A stretch of DNA of 64,000 nucleotides from Rhodoferax sp. GTDB lineage: Bacteria; Pseudomonadota; Gammaproteobacteria; Burkholderiales; Burkholderiaceae_C. Position numbers and translations under genes: made by a program. The stretch spans positions 1-64,000 of the forward strand of contig JARLJH010000040.1 of the NCBI GenBank assembly GCA_031291305.1. Reading direction: 5' to 3'. The notes under the pieces were generated by a model. It was not told the DNA's origin. It worked only from the letters and a program-made list of their open reading frames with translations, and searched no databases. Positions 19,095-27,626 of the stretch are shown here, in pieces (within the stretch, counting starts at the first letter, position 1; each line of letters opens with the position of its first letter).

Positions 19095-19109
19095 AATTTA
19101 TATCTCCCC

Positions 19110-19847
19110 ATGAAACCTGTTTCCATGATGCTTGTTACTGCAGTTGTACTCGGTAGCGTATTGGTCTATGGATATGTTCACTATGCCCGTCTTTCCAGCG
19201 AGCAGGTCGATCTGTTGACGATGCAGGCGGCGCAAGGTCTGCGCTCCTCGCGCATACAGGTTCAGGCTGCCGCGTATGCAGGCAATGCCCGAGCCATGCG
19301 GGCCGAAGGACTGTATGAGCTGGCGCAAAAAGATGCGACTTCCGTCAACCAAGGCGTGGCGCTTTTATCAGAGGCAGCCAAAAAAGGAGAGCCCGAAGCC
19401 GCACTTGACATGGGGCGACTCTATTTTCATGGCCGCCCCGGTGAAAGACCTGATTACCAACAAGCACGTGCATGGCTGCCATCGGTTGCCGAAAAGTTGC
19501 CCGCGGCGTCCTACTATCTGGCGCTGATGGATAAAAATGGACTGGCTGGCCCAGTTGACGCTGGCAAGGCTACAAAGGAGCTGATCCTTGCTGCCAAAGG
19601 GGGGGTAACGGACGCACTCTTCCTGCTTGGCAACGCCTACAGAAGTGGCGACGGTATCGCCAAAAACGAGGGCGAGGCCGTGCGGTGCTTCCAAGAGGCG
19701 GCCATGCATGAACATCCTGGAGCCATATTGGCCCTGGCCTTAGCCTATCAGCATGGTGAGATGGGTTTGCCGCACGATGAACGTCAAGCCAATCAGCTGT
19801 TTGCATTGGCGCACGATGCCGCTCAGGACCCACCAAGAATGCCGTGA
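19110..19847 (+). CDS. Sel1-like/TPR repeat protein
   Basis: Protein of 245 residues with an N-terminal hydrophobic anchor or signal (SMMLVTAVVLGSVLVYGYV) and at least three Sel1-type helical repeats of about 36 residues (for example EAALDMGRLYFHG, DALFLLGNAYRSGDG, GAILALALAYQHGEMG). Such repeats mediate protein-protein contacts, usually in the periplasm. No partner can be named. It starts just after the terminator, so it needs its own promoter. Confidence 0.75.
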   Translation: MKPVSMMLVTAVVLGSVLVYGYVHYARLSSEQVDLLTMQAAQGLRSSRIQVQAAAYAGNARAMRAEGLYELAQKDATSVNQGVALLSEAAKKGEPEAALDMGRLYFHGRPGERPDYQQARAWLPSVAEKLPAASYYLALMDKNGLAGPVDAGKATKELILAAKGGVTDALFLLGNAYRSGDGIAKNEGEAVRCFQEAAMHEHPGAILALALAYQHGEMGLPHDERQANQLFALAHDAAQDPPRMP

Positions 19848-19893
19848 GCTTCGATCTTTCACCGCCTGTCACAGGTACTGCGCGAATTGGCGT

Positions 19894-19956
19894 TTTGATG
19901 CTATATTATTGATATCTATTTGCTCTTTATATACAAGGGCTAGAGGTCAATTTGAC
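19894..19956 (+). repeat. Dispersed hairpin repeat, copy f
   Basis: TTGATGCTATATTATTGATAT... followed by ATACAAGGGCTAGAGGTCAATTTGAC. The 3' half is nearly identical to the family tail. Intergenic, between the Sel1 gene and creA. Confidence 0.6.
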
Positions 19957-19964
19957 TTATAGAT

Positions 19965-20432
19965 TTATTGAAGGGGAATCGGCTGCCCAGCCGGTACGGC
20001 AACGGCGGTGACGCTGTTTTTGGGACTACCGTCAACAAGCTTGTCGGAGTACACCAGGTAGACCAGCGTGTTGCGCTTGACGTCCACCATGCGCACCACC
20101 CGCACATGTTTGAACAGGAAGGATGAGCGCGTGTTGAACACTTCTTCTTCGTGCTCCACCTTGCCCTTGAACGCGATGGCTCCGACCTGACGGCAAGCCA
20201 CCGAGGCGTCGGAGGTGTCTTCAGCCAAACCCAGCGCACCGGCATAGCCGCCCGTTTTGGCGTGCGACAGGTAACACGCCACGCCGTCCACCTGCGGGTC
20301 GTCAAAGACTTCCACCACCACCTTGTCGTTAGGGCTTAGCAGCTTGAAGGTGGTGCTGACATTGCCAATTGTTTCGGCGGATGCGCCCAGTGTGGCAGAC
20401 AGAAAAGTCAGGAGGATCAGGATCTTTTTCAT
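19965..20432 (-). CDS. creA: CreA family periplasmic protein
   Basis: Secreted protein of 155 residues with a signal peptide (KKILILLTFLSATLGASA) and the conserved CreA pattern IGNVSTTFKLLSPNDKVVVE, VACYLSHAKTGG and VYLVYSDKLVDGSPKNS, with two conserved Cys. CreA proteins are widespread in proteobacteria but their biochemical function is unknown. Confidence 0.88.
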   Translation of the reverse strand: MKKILILLTFLSATLGASAETIGNVSTTFKLLSPNDKVVVEVFDDPQVDGVACYLSHAKTGGYAGALGLAEDTSDASVACRQVGAIAFKGKVEHEEEVFNTRSSFLFKHVRVVRMVDVKRNTLVYLVYSDKLVDGSPKNSVTAVAVPAGQPIPLQ

Positions 20433-20468
20433 GAGGAATGTCGAGTTGTGTGAGTCGATAAATGTAAG

Positions 20469-21065
20469 TTAGACCAGGCCAAACCAGCCCAGTAATGCAC
20501 CAGCGCACAGTAACCACAGCAGATGCAGTTTGGTGCGCCAAACCACCACCGCGCAAACCATCGATATGACCCACAGGCGCCAACTGGCAGACGTTTTGCC
20601 CAGATTGACGCACATGATCCAGCCGGTGGACAGCAACAGCGCCACCACCACGGGCGCCATGCCTTGCTTGAACGCCCGCACGGCGCGCAGCTCGCGGTTG
20701 CGATGCGCCCAGCGCGAGGCCAACAGCGTCAGCGTGGTGCTGGGCATCAATACCCCCAGCATGGCAAGCAGCATCCCCGCCAGCCCATAAGCCCAGGCCA
20801 GCCAGCTGCCCGCCGCAACCCCGCTGGCGTTGAGCCCCACATTCCAGCCGAACAGCGCCACAAACAGCACGTTTGGCCCGGGGGCAGCCTGCGCTAGTGC
20901 CACTGAACCGCTGAACTGACTGTCCAGCAACCAGTGTTGTTCGTCGACCAGGGTGCGATGCATTTCGGGCAGGGTGCTGACGGCGCCGCCAACGGCCAGC
21001 AGCGACAGGGACAAAAAATGCGTCAGCAGCGAGAGCCAGTCGGCAGCCGTCAGGTGGATGGTCAT
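20469..21065 (-). CDS. Chromate transporter, second half of a split ChrA pair
   Basis: Short-chain CHR protein of 198 residues with about six hydrophobic segments and the motif GSVALAQAAPGPNVLFVALFGWNVG, the conserved AxAxPGPN signature of the family. Short ChrA proteins occur as adjacent homologous pairs inserted in opposite topology. Its start overlaps the stop of the upstream half by 4 bp. It exports chromate or a related oxyanion; sulfate is a known analogue. Confidence 0.87.
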   Translation of the reverse strand: MTIHLTAADWLSLLTHFLSLSLLAVGGAVSTLPEMHRTLVDEQHWLLDSQFSGSVALAQAAPGPNVLFVALFGWNVGLNASGVAAGSWLAWAYGLAGMLLAMLGVLMPSTTLTLLASRWAHRNRELRAVRAFKQGMAPVVVALLLSTGWIMCVNLGKTSASWRLWVISMVCAVVVWRTKLHLLWLLCAGALLGWFGLV

Positions 21066-21691
21066 GGTTGGTCCTTGCCAGCAGCTTTGTCCGACGCAGT
21101 GTCACGTTGACCCTGTCCCAGCAGGCGATACGCCCACAGCGCAGCCAGACCGCCCAGCCCCAGCAGCACCCAGATGAGAGGAATGCGCAGCAGCGCAATT
21201 GCTACAAATGTCAGAGCTATTACCCCAGATAAAATCTGGGCTGGAAGTACATTTTTCTTTAAAGACGGCAGCAACTTCAGCCCCGCCGCCGCAATCATGC
21301 CAGCGGCCACGGCACCCATGCCGCGCATGGCACCCTGCATCTGTGGCTGATCGGAGAGCCCGGCAAACAGCACCGCCAGTACCATCACGATCACCAGCGG
21401 AAAAGTCAACAGCCCAGCCAGGGCCACCAGCCCACCGCGCCAGCCAAAGTAGCGGTCGCCCAGCATCAGCGACAAATTGACCACGTTGGCACCCGGCAAG
21501 ACCTGCGCCACCGCCCATTCCTCGACAAACTCCTCGTTGGTGAGCCAGCGCCTTTTGTCCACCAACTCCCGCTGCACCACCGCCAGCACGCCGCCAAAAC
21601 CTTGTAACGCCAGCCACGAGAAGGCCCAGAACAACTCGCCCAGGCTCCGTGGGCGCAGCGGGCCGGGTGGGTTCTGGTCAACGTCCTTCAT
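21062..21691 (-). CDS. Chromate transporter, first half of a split ChrA pair
   Basis: Short-chain CHR protein of 209 residues with the family signatures FWAFSWLALQGFGGVLAVVQRE and VAQVLPGANVVNLSLMLGDR. I chose ATG 21691 (MKDVDQNPPGP) because the longer frame overlaps far into the preceding hydrolase gene. The C-terminal hydrophobic segment around residues 143-165 coincides with a dispersed-repeat copy, without an obvious change in length. Pairs with the downstream half. Confidence 0.87.
   Translation of the reverse strand: MKDVDQNPPGPLRPRSLGELFWAFSWLALQGFGGVLAVVQRELVDKRRWLTNEEFVEEWAVAQVLPGANVVNLSLMLGDRYFGWRGGLVALAGLLTFPLVIVMVLAVLFAGLSDQPQMQGAMRGMGAVAAGMIAAAGLKLLPSLKKNVLPAQILSGVIALTFVAIALLRIPLIWVLLGLGGLAALWAYRLLGQGQRDTASDKAAGKDQP
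21196..21257 (+). repeat. Dispersed hairpin repeat, copy g (inside chrA half)
   Basis: GAGCTATTACCCCAGATAAA followed by ATCTGGGCTGGAAGTACATT. CCAGAT-AAA-ATCTGG forms the core hairpin and GGGCTGGAAG matches the family tail. It lies antisense within the chromate transporter gene, where it encodes part of a membrane helix. Confidence 0.45.
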
Positions 21692-22664
21692 CAGCTTGGC
21701 TTGACGGTAGCTCGCTGGACGGGCCGCTGGTGGCTGGCGTGTCGGCCAGTTGCTGGCAGGTCCAGTCAATCACTTGGGGGTTCAGGCACATCTCCAGATG
21801 CCCGATGCCCCGGAACTCGGTCACCGGCACATCGCGCAGCACCTGCTCGGGTTGCGGAAAACAGATGTTGTCGTGCAGATTCAAGGCAATCTGCATCAGC
21901 GGCGGCAGGCGGGAGCCCTCGCTGGCCTGCAGCGCCTGCAGCCAATCGCTGTGCCAGTGCATCTGCACCCCGTTGGGGGTGGTCACCGGCTGCGGGATGC
22001 TGGTACCCTGGTGAGGCGTGCCCAAGGTAATGACGCGGGCAACGCGTGCCAGTCGGGCAGGTTTCAAAGTGCGCAGCCAGGCGCGGATGGCCAGTCCGCC
22101 CATGCTGTGGCCCACCAGCGCGATCTGCTGCGACCGCGTTTGCTTTTGCAGCGTGATCACGGCCGCGTCGATCAGGCTGGCGTAATCGTCGATGGAGACA
22201 AACAGCGGCTCCAGATCTACCGCCAGCACCGGGTGGCCAGCTCGGTGCAAAGCCCGCGCCATGTTGTCCCAAAGCCGGTGGTTGCATATAAAGCCATGTA
22301 CCAGCACCACTGGTACGGCGCTGTGCGTCGTCTCGCCGGTGGCGTTGGCGCGCGGCATCCTGACCCCGTTACGGCGGCGCGGCCAGGGCTGGCGCAGCAT
22401 GTAAATGAGTACGGCGGACTGGTATTCGGCCCACAGAATTCGCCACCATAGCAGGGCTGCCCCACCCGTGCGAGACTGGATCATCGAGGTCAGTATCACC
22501 AGAAACTGTAGCAGTAAAGGCAGCGCTATAGCCGACAAGGGGATCAAAAGTAGGGACAAAGCGCCACCACCATGCTGGGCAGACAGCACCGCCGCATAGC
22601 TGCCCAGCAGTGCCCCAAGAATCAGTTGGAAGACGTAAAGGATGCGCAGAAGATAAGCAAGCAT
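21678..22664 (-). CDS. Triacylglycerol lipase-like alpha/beta hydrolase
   Basis: Protein of about 328 residues with two or three N-terminal membrane segments (LAYLLRILYVFQLILGALLGSY and LIPLSAIALPLLLQFLVIL). A hydrolase domain follows, with PVVLVHGFICNHRLW (oxyanion region) and nucleophile elbow GHSMGG, and a possible catalytic His in GIGHLEMCLNP. The membrane-anchored layout suggests action on lipids at the inner membrane. Start ATG 22664 preferred over 22700. Its end overlaps the chromate transporter start. Confidence 0.75.
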   Translation of the reverse strand: MLAYLLRILYVFQLILGALLGSYAAVLSAQHGGGALSLLLIPLSAIALPLLLQFLVILTSMIQSRTGGAALLWWRILWAEYQSAVLIYMLRQPWPRRRNGVRMPRANATGETTHSAVPVVLVHGFICNHRLWDNMARALHRAGHPVLAVDLEPLFVSIDDYASLIDAAVITLQKQTRSQQIALVGHSMGGLAIRAWLRTLKPARLARVARVITLGTPHQGTSIPQPVTTPNGVQMHWHSDWLQALQASEGSRLPPLMQIALNLHDNICFPQPEQVLRDVPVTEFRGIGHLEMCLNPQVIDWTCQQLADTPATSGPSSELPSSQADEGR

Positions 22665-22795
22665 GGGCGAAAAGGGGGGGTGAAAGGCACTCTGGGTCAC
22701 AATTGTCTGTCAACTCGGTTTACTGCGTATGGACTGCGGCCGTCAGCGGTGAAGCGACCAACGCAGTTCAAAGTCCTCTTCACCCGTAACGAACC

Positions 22796-23374
22796 ATGAC
22801 CCAACTTCTCAGCGTCCAGACAGCCCGTGCCCGGCGCATCTTGATCAACGGCCGCTCCGTGCTCACGGCGATTCACAAACAGCCCGTTTTCGGCGCGGTG
22901 GCGATGCAGCCCCTGGGTTTGCTGGGCGACGAGCAAGCCGACCTGTCGGTGCACGGCGGTCTGGACAAGGCGGTTTACGCCTACCCATCAGAGCATTATC
23001 TGCTGTGGCAGGCCGCACGCCAAGCTGCTGGCCTGACCGGTATTGACGATGCCTTGCCCTGGGGCAGCATGGGTGAGAACTTGACACTCTCAGGCCTGCT
23101 GGAGCGCGACGTGTGGGTGGGTGACGTATTGCGCTTTGCCAACTGCGCGCTACGTGTCACCCAGCCGCGCGAGCCTTGCTACAAGTTCAACGCGGCCATG
23201 GGCTTCAACACGGCGGCCAAAATCATGGCGCAACAAGGCTGTTGCGGCTTTTATCTGGCGGTGCAGGAGCCTGGCAGCCTGCAGGCGGGGGAGTCGTTTG
23301 AAGTGATTCCCGGCAAGCGGGGCCTAGGCATTCCCGAGAGTTTTCGGGCCAAGATGGTTAAGCACCTGCGTTGA
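22796..23374 (+). CDS. MOSC domain protein (YiiM-like)
   Basis: MOSC domain protein of 192 residues with the typical LLGDEQADLSVHGGLDKAVYAYP start segment, GSMGENLTLSGL and the conserved Cys in QPREPCYKF. MOSC domains bind molybdenum cofactor; YiiM-type proteins reduce N-hydroxylated compounds. ORF spacing and the conserved core make the call firm; the substrate is inferred from the family. Confidence 0.87.
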   Translation: MTQLLSVQTARARRILINGRSVLTAIHKQPVFGAVAMQPLGLLGDEQADLSVHGGLDKAVYAYPSEHYLLWQAARQAAGLTGIDDALPWGSMGENLTLSGLLERDVWVGDVLRFANCALRVTQPREPCYKFNAAMGFNTAAKIMAQQGCCGFYLAVQEPGSLQAGESFEVIPGKRGLGIPESFRAKMVKHLR

Positions 23375-23766
23375 ATCAGCCGCTGACACTGCGCCGTTTT
23401 CGGCTGCGCAATAAAGTCTGGACCTCGCAGGCATCGATGGGTGAGTGCCGATGGCACCGGGGCAGCGTAGCCCCCACCTTTCATCAACAGCAGCAATAGG
23501 GAAGTCCGATAGCCAGCTAGGCTTGCGAGATCACCCATGGCGCAAACGCTCTACGCCGATGCTTGACACCGCACCACTGTGGACAGCTCCGAACCAACGG
23601 CGAAGGGTACGAATTTCAATTCAAACTCAGGGGTAACTCCATTTCCAAATCATCCGTGTCGTTGTTGCATCGCCTTGTCGTGCGTCAGCACTGCCTGCGG
23701 CTTCGCGCCTAGACACAAATGATTTGGAAACGGAATAAGTAGTTCAAAAAAACGGGTCAACTTCTT
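23375..23766. other. Gene-free stretch with an inverted-repeat element
   Basis: 392 bp between the MOSC gene and the Sco gene, which converge. A short plus-strand frame after the MOSC stop reads LRRFRLRNKV, faintly like the start of an old-yellow-enzyme flavin oxidoreductase, but it decays at once and could be chance. An imperfect inverted repeat lies at 23639-23733. Nothing else is recognisable. Confidence 0.4.
23639..23733. repeat. Imperfect 22-bp inverted repeat flanking 51 bp
   Basis: Left arm 23639-23660 (CCATTTCCAAATCAT..GTGTC) and right arm 23712-23733 (GACAC..ATGATTTGGAAACGG) pair at 19 of 22 positions. The interior has a further small hairpin GTGC-GTCA-GCAC. It looks like a non-autonomous hairpin repeat (MITE or REP-like) rather than a terminator, as there is no T-run. 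Confidence 0.6.
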
Positions 23767-24366
23767 TCAGTCGTGCGTCAGAAACTTCTGAACATCTGCT
23801 GCGATTTGCTCCGCAGTCAGGTCATAGAGAAGTTTTACTCGAGTCTTGCCGGACGTATCAATGAGATAGCCGTATGCCGAATGGTCGACCAGCGTCGCGC
23901 CCTGATATTCAAGGATTTGGTAGTTGACATGAAACCTACGGGCCAGCGCATCTGTCTTTGCCGCACTGCCACGCAAAGCGATGAATTTGGGATTGAAGTT
24001 TGGCACGTAATTGCGCAGGATTTCAGCCGTGTCGCGTTCAGGGTCAACCGTCACCCACAGCACTTGAGACTTATCTGCATCCGGACCCAAGAGGTTCATG
24101 ACCCGCGCCAAGTTGGAAAGTGTCGTCGGACAGACATCTGGACACCTCGTGTAACCGAAGAATATCAAGACAACCTTGCCGCGGAAATCTGACAATTTTC
24201 GCCGCCGTCCATTTTGGTCCGTCATATCCAACTGACCGCCAATATGCTCGGCGCTGACATCCTTGCCATACAGCGCTATCCCTGCTGGGTTAGGGGGTGT
24301 AACGGCTGCAGCGTTGAAGGTCGTCGCCGTTGCTATAAGGCCTACGGCCACCAAGGTGCGGAACAT
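23767..24366 (-). CDS. Sco1/SenC family copper chaperone
   Basis: Thioredoxin-fold protein of 199 residues with a signal sequence and the copper-binding set CPDVC (in GYTRCPDVCPTTL near residue 74-80) plus a distal His in VDHSAYGYLID. Sco proteins deliver copper to the CuA site of cytochrome oxidase or act as thiol-disulfide reductases for it. It lies 13 bp after the PCuAC gene, a common partnership. Confidence 0.9.
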   Translation of the reverse strand: MFRTLVAVGLIATATTFNAAAVTPPNPAGIALYGKDVSAEHIGGQLDMTDQNGRRRKLSDFRGKVVLIFFGYTRCPDVCPTTLSNLARVMNLLGPDADKSQVLWVTVDPERDTAEILRNYVPNFNPKFIALRGSAAKTDALARRFHVNYQILEYQGATLVDHSAYGYLIDTSGKTRVKLLYDLTAEQIAADVQKFLTHD

Positions 24367-24379
24367 ATCTCACTACTGC

Positions 24380-24862
24380 CTATTGCGACATGTTCATCCC
24401 ATCCATTTTCATGGGCGGGTTTGCTTGGGCCAAATCGTGAACCTCGGCTGTCACGTCCACTGTGCTCTTGATACCGTCTTTGGTCGCAAACGTCAACTGC
24501 AGGGGTACAAGCTCGCCCTTTGACAGTGGCTTACTCAGTCCCATCAACATGACATGATAGGACCCTGGTTGGAGTTTGACCGGTGAATTTGCTGGAACTT
24601 TCAAGGCTTTGATGGGCCGCATCTTCATCATGCCTGCGGTCATGCTCATTTCGTGAATTTGCACCATCTTGGCGACCGGCGAGGTGACATGGAGCAACTG
24701 GGTTGGCTCGCTGCTTTTCAGCGTCATGAAAGCTCCGGTTTCGGTTTGCCCCTTCACCGTGCCGCGAACCCACGCCTCTGAAACGACCACATCTGCAAAT
24801 GCCATCGAGGTCCCTGCGAACAAGGCCATCACACATATGCCTGTTGATTTCCATATCTTCAT
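24380..24862 (-). CDS. PCu(A)C periplasmic copper chaperone
   Basis: Periplasmic protein of 160 residues: signal peptide (SMAFA cleavage near 23), DUF461/PCuAC fold, and the Cu(I) ligands H-x(n)-M...H-x-M visible as VQIHEMSMTAGMMKMRPI and GSYHVMLMGL. A C-terminal Met/His tail (MKMDGMNMSQ) may add copper binding. Start ATG 24862 is preceded by GGAGAA. Together with Sco it supplies Cu(I) to periplasmic or exported copper enzymes. The multicopper oxidase operon further on could be a client, by inference. Confidence 0.88.
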   Translation of the reverse strand: MKIWKSTGICVMALFAGTSMAFADVVVSEAWVRGTVKGQTETGAFMTLKSSEPTQLLHVTSPVAKMVQIHEMSMTAGMMKMRPIKALKVPANSPVKLQPGSYHVMLMGLSKPLSKGELVPLQLTFATKDGIKSTVDVTAEVHDLAQANPPMKMDGMNMSQ

Positions 24863-25063
24863 TCTGTTCTCCTGTGGTTGACGGTGAATCCAAAATTGAT
24901 GGAGTGACTGTCCTATCAACGGGTCCGAGTCGTTCACACTCAGCATAGCTTGGCCGATGGCCGAATCCCTTGTAGAAACAGAACCAGATTTCTTGTCGAT
25001 CCAATTGCGGCGATTCAACTGACTAAATACTTTCTACTTTCACAACGTCAACACCCGAATGCT

Positions 25064-25717
25064 CTATAAATTTGCCATGACACGACGAACATACGCTTGC
25101 GTTTCTGGATATTGCGGTATCTTTCGTCCGGCTTTCATCACAGCCTGCTCACCAGCGTTATATCCTGCCAGCGCCAGTTCCAAGTCACCCTCGAAGAAAT
25201 CCAGCAACCACTTCAGATAGCTCGCGCCCGCGTAGACGTTGTCACGCTCGACAAAAGGGTTCGTCACACCAAAGCGTTTGGCCGTGGCTGGCATCAACTG
25301 CATCAGACCAATGGCACCACGCGGGGACACGGCCCTGGCATCGTAGTTGGACTCCGCCGAAATGACCGCATTAATCAAACCGGGGGCCAGTTTGACGCTA
25401 TTGGCGACCCCATCAATCATGGGCCGCAGTTTCGCCGCTCTGGCAGGCATGGCATGCACCGAACTGGTACCCAAGCTGGCCATCGGTTTAGCGCTTGGGG
25501 GTTCAATCACCGGCGCCAGCAAGAGCACCGGCGTTTGATCGGACTGAAAGTTGGAGAGCACGATCGCGCCTGATGCAGAGGCTTCGCTCACATAAACCTG
25601 CCCGATGGCACACAAGGGAAATGCCATCACCGCGCCCAAAACGGAGGGGCGACGTAGTCGATGAAACGGTGTTAGTGAATACAACATGCGCTGCATTTCA
25701 ACGCCTGAGCAATGCAT
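25064..25717 (-). CDS. Lytic transglycosylase (SLT domain)
   Basis: Exported peptidoglycan lyase of about 217 residues. The catalytic Glu is in NAVISAESNYDARAVSPRG, followed by the typical GLMQLMPATAKRFGV, NVYAGASYLKWLL and LALAGYNAGEQAV motifs. The signal region is MAFPLCAIGQVYVSEA-like; the start is uncertain among Met codons at 25717, 25696 and 25687. It is transcribed divergently from the secretion operon and shares its control region, so it probably opens the cell wall for that machine. Confidence 0.87.
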   Translation of the reverse strand: MHCSGVEMQRMLYSLTPFHRLRRPSVLGAVMAFPLCAIGQVYVSEASASGAIVLSNFQSDQTPVLLLAPVIEPPSAKPMASLGTSSVHAMPARAAKLRPMIDGVANSVKLAPGLINAVISAESNYDARAVSPRGAIGLMQLMPATAKRFGVTNPFVERDNVYAGASYLKWLLDFFEGDLELALAGYNAGEQAVMKAGRKIPQYPETQAYVRRVMANL

Positions 25718-25768
25718 TTGTCAAGGGAGTAGGACCCACCCACCCATGGTAGGCAAATCACCCGGAAA

Positions 25769-25800
25769 TTTAAGGAATCCTTAAGGTCGATGCCTATATT
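25769..25800 (+). promoter_or_regulatory. PmrA/QseB-type direct-repeat box and promoter of the secretion operon
   Basis: TTTAAG-GAATC-CTTAAG (25769-25785) is an exact YTTAAK-N5-YTTAAK direct repeat of the kind bound by PmrA/BasR/QseB-group OmpR regulators, with 11-bp periodicity. A TATATT -10 element lies at 25795-25800, so the box takes the place of the -35, as in activator-dependent promoters. The pseudopilin start codon is at 25860. The region also lies upstream of the divergent lytic transglycosylase. Confidence 0.6.
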
Positions 25801-25859
25801 GGATGGCGGGTAGGGCGCGCGGCCTTTTGGGTAGATCACTCAATTTGAAGGGGATCACG

Positions 25860-26363
25860 ATGACTGCAATTGATGCGCAGCAATTGACATCCACAACGGT
25901 GAGCGTGAGTTGTCCGGGTGACAAAAGATCAAACGTGCTTGGTCAAAGTCGTGAGCCTTCCAGAGGCTTCACACTGTTGGAGTTGCTGGTGGTGATTGTC
26001 ATCATCGGCCTGCTCGCGGGCATGGTGGCACCGCGCTACTTCAGTCAGGTCAGCAAATCCAACACGAGCATCGCCCGTGCCCAGATTGATTTGCTGAAAA
26101 AAGCGCTGGATCAATATCGGCTGGATGTAGGTAGTTACCCCAGCACCGAACTGGGATTGGCGGCATTGAACACCCGCCCGCAAAACATGGAGAAATGGGC
26201 AGGACCCTACCTGGAATCGGCGGTTCCCCCTGATCCATGGGATCGACCCTATATCTACAAATTTCCCGGAGAGCATGGCGAATACGACCTGTCCTCGCTG
26301 GGCTCTGACGGGCAAGAAGGCGGCACTGGCGAAGCCGCTGACGTAAGCAACTGGTCACGTTGA
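25860..26363 (+). CDS. Major pseudopilin, GspG/OxpG-like
   Basis: Type II secretion pseudopilin of 167 residues. It has an unusually long, ~37-residue leader before the prepilin peptidase site RG-FTLLELLVV, then a hydrophobic helix and the conserved GspG pattern GSYPSTELGLAALNTRP, GPYLESAVPPDPWDRPY and DLSSLGSDGQEGGTGEAADVSNW (calcium-binding loop). Start ATG 25860 follows AAGGGGATCACG. It is the first gene of the operon and the likely main pseudopilus subunit. A prepilin peptidase must be encoded elsewhere. Confidence 0.9.
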   Translation: MTAIDAQQLTSTTVSVSCPGDKRSNVLGQSREPSRGFTLLELLVVIVIIGLLAGMVAPRYFSQVSKSNTSIARAQIDLLKKALDQYRLDVGSYPSTELGLAALNTRPQNMEKWAGPYLESAVPPDPWDRPYIYKFPGEHGEYDLSSLGSDGQEGGTGEAADVSNWSR

Positions 26364-26373
26364 GGAGCAAGCT

Positions 26374-27606
26374 GTGCTTGGCTTCAGTTCAACAGCAACA
26401 CGGGCCAATTTCGAACTGGTTGTTCGAAATCTGCATGGCGGCGTACAGACGCTGGACCTCAGTGCTGCCGACGCCAATGCGGCTTGCGCTCTGGCCGCGC
26501 AAGACGGCCTTCAGGTGTTGGCGTGTCATGCGCGTGGCAGTCTGGAAAGCACGCCCACTGAGCAGCAAACCGTTACAAGAATGGGCATGGATGTCGCCAA
26601 CTTTTCTTTTGAGCTGGCGTCCCTAATGGCTGCTGGCTTGTCCGTGATGGAAGCGCTGCGCACCCTGGCTGCCAAGGAAAGCCATGATCAAACCCGCCGC
26701 GCACTGCTCGATATCGTCGCCGGGGTCAGTGAGGGACTGCCCTTGTCGGCGGCCATGCAACGCGCGCCAGGCCGATACCCGCCACTGCTGGTTGCCACGG
26801 TCAGCGCCAGCGAGCAGACCGGGGACCTGAGCGCGTCCTTGCGCCGCTATGCAGAGCATCAACTTCTCATCAAGGCTTTGCGGGACAAGGTGGTGGGTGC
26901 AACCATTTACCCTGTGCTGTTACTGACGATGGGTTGTCTGGTCGTCATGTTCCTGATGACCGTGGTGGTGCCCAAGTTTGCGCTACTGATTGCAAGCAGC
27001 CGACATGAGTTGCCATGGACGTCGCAGTTACTCATGTCATGGGGTAGCTTTGCTGCACAGCATGCATGGCAGATCAGGTCCGGTGGCGTGTTCCTGTTGG
27101 TCGCGCTGTTGATGACAGGTCGGCATGTGTTGCGATCCGGGGCCAAATCTGCTTGGTTGGAAAAAGTTCCGTTCATCGGCCCAACGATGCGCAAATTTCG
27201 GCACGCCCAGTTGTACCGGACCACCGGCATGCTGGTACGCGGCGGCATTGCTGTACCAAAAGCTCTTCAGCTAGGCGCCACCTTGCTTGGTGATGCCGAC
27301 CGGACACGCCTGGGTCAGGCGATCAGCCTGATCCACGAAGGACGTAGTCTCAGCCACGCCCTGGAAGGCGCACAACTCGCCGACCCGGTTGCAACCAGTA
27401 TGCTGACTGTCGCCGAACGAACCGGCGATTTGGCCGACATGCTGGAGCGCATTGCGGCGTTTCACGAATCCCGTTTGCAGCGCTCCGTAGAAATCACCAG
27501 CAGGCTGTTTGAGCCCCTACTGATGATCGTGATTGGCCTGGTGGTGGCTGCCATCGTGGTGATGATGTATTTGCCTATTTTTGACCTCGCCTCCAGTCTT
27601 CAATGA
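26374..27606 (+). CDS. Type II secretion inner-membrane platform protein, GspF/PilC-like
   Basis: Protein of 410 residues with two T2SSF domains (about 72-195 and 275-397), each with helical cytoplasmic bundles, and three membrane helices (about 173-195, 225-245 and 380-402). The conserved FSFELASLMAAGLSVMEAL and QLYRTTGMLVRGGIAVPKAL starts of each repeat are visible. The start is a GTG at 26374 preceded by GAGGAGCAA. It anchors the E ATPase and pseudopilins. Confidence 0.9.
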   Translation: MLGFSSTATRANFELVVRNLHGGVQTLDLSAADANAACALAAQDGLQVLACHARGSLESTPTEQQTVTRMGMDVANFSFELASLMAAGLSVMEALRTLAAKESHDQTRRALLDIVAGVSEGLPLSAAMQRAPGRYPPLLVATVSASEQTGDLSASLRRYAEHQLLIKALRDKVVGATIYPVLLLTMGCLVVMFLMTVVVPKFALLIASSRHELPWTSQLLMSWGSFAAQHAWQIRSGGVFLLVALLMTGRHVLRSGAKSAWLEKVPFIGPTMRKFRHAQLYRTTGMLVRGGIAVPKALQLGATLLGDADRTRLGQAISLIHEGRSLSHALEGAQLADPVATSMLTVAERTGDLADMLERIAAFHESRLQRSVEITSRLFEPLLMIVIGLVVAAIVVMMYLPIFDLASSLQ

Positions 27607-27626
27607 CCCCTTCAAGGAAACGAACC

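Noticed and set aside
23375-23580. Fragment of a flavin oxidoreductase (LRRFRLRNKV)
   Set aside because: Only about ten residues resemble the family. The rest does not align by eye and several stops follow.
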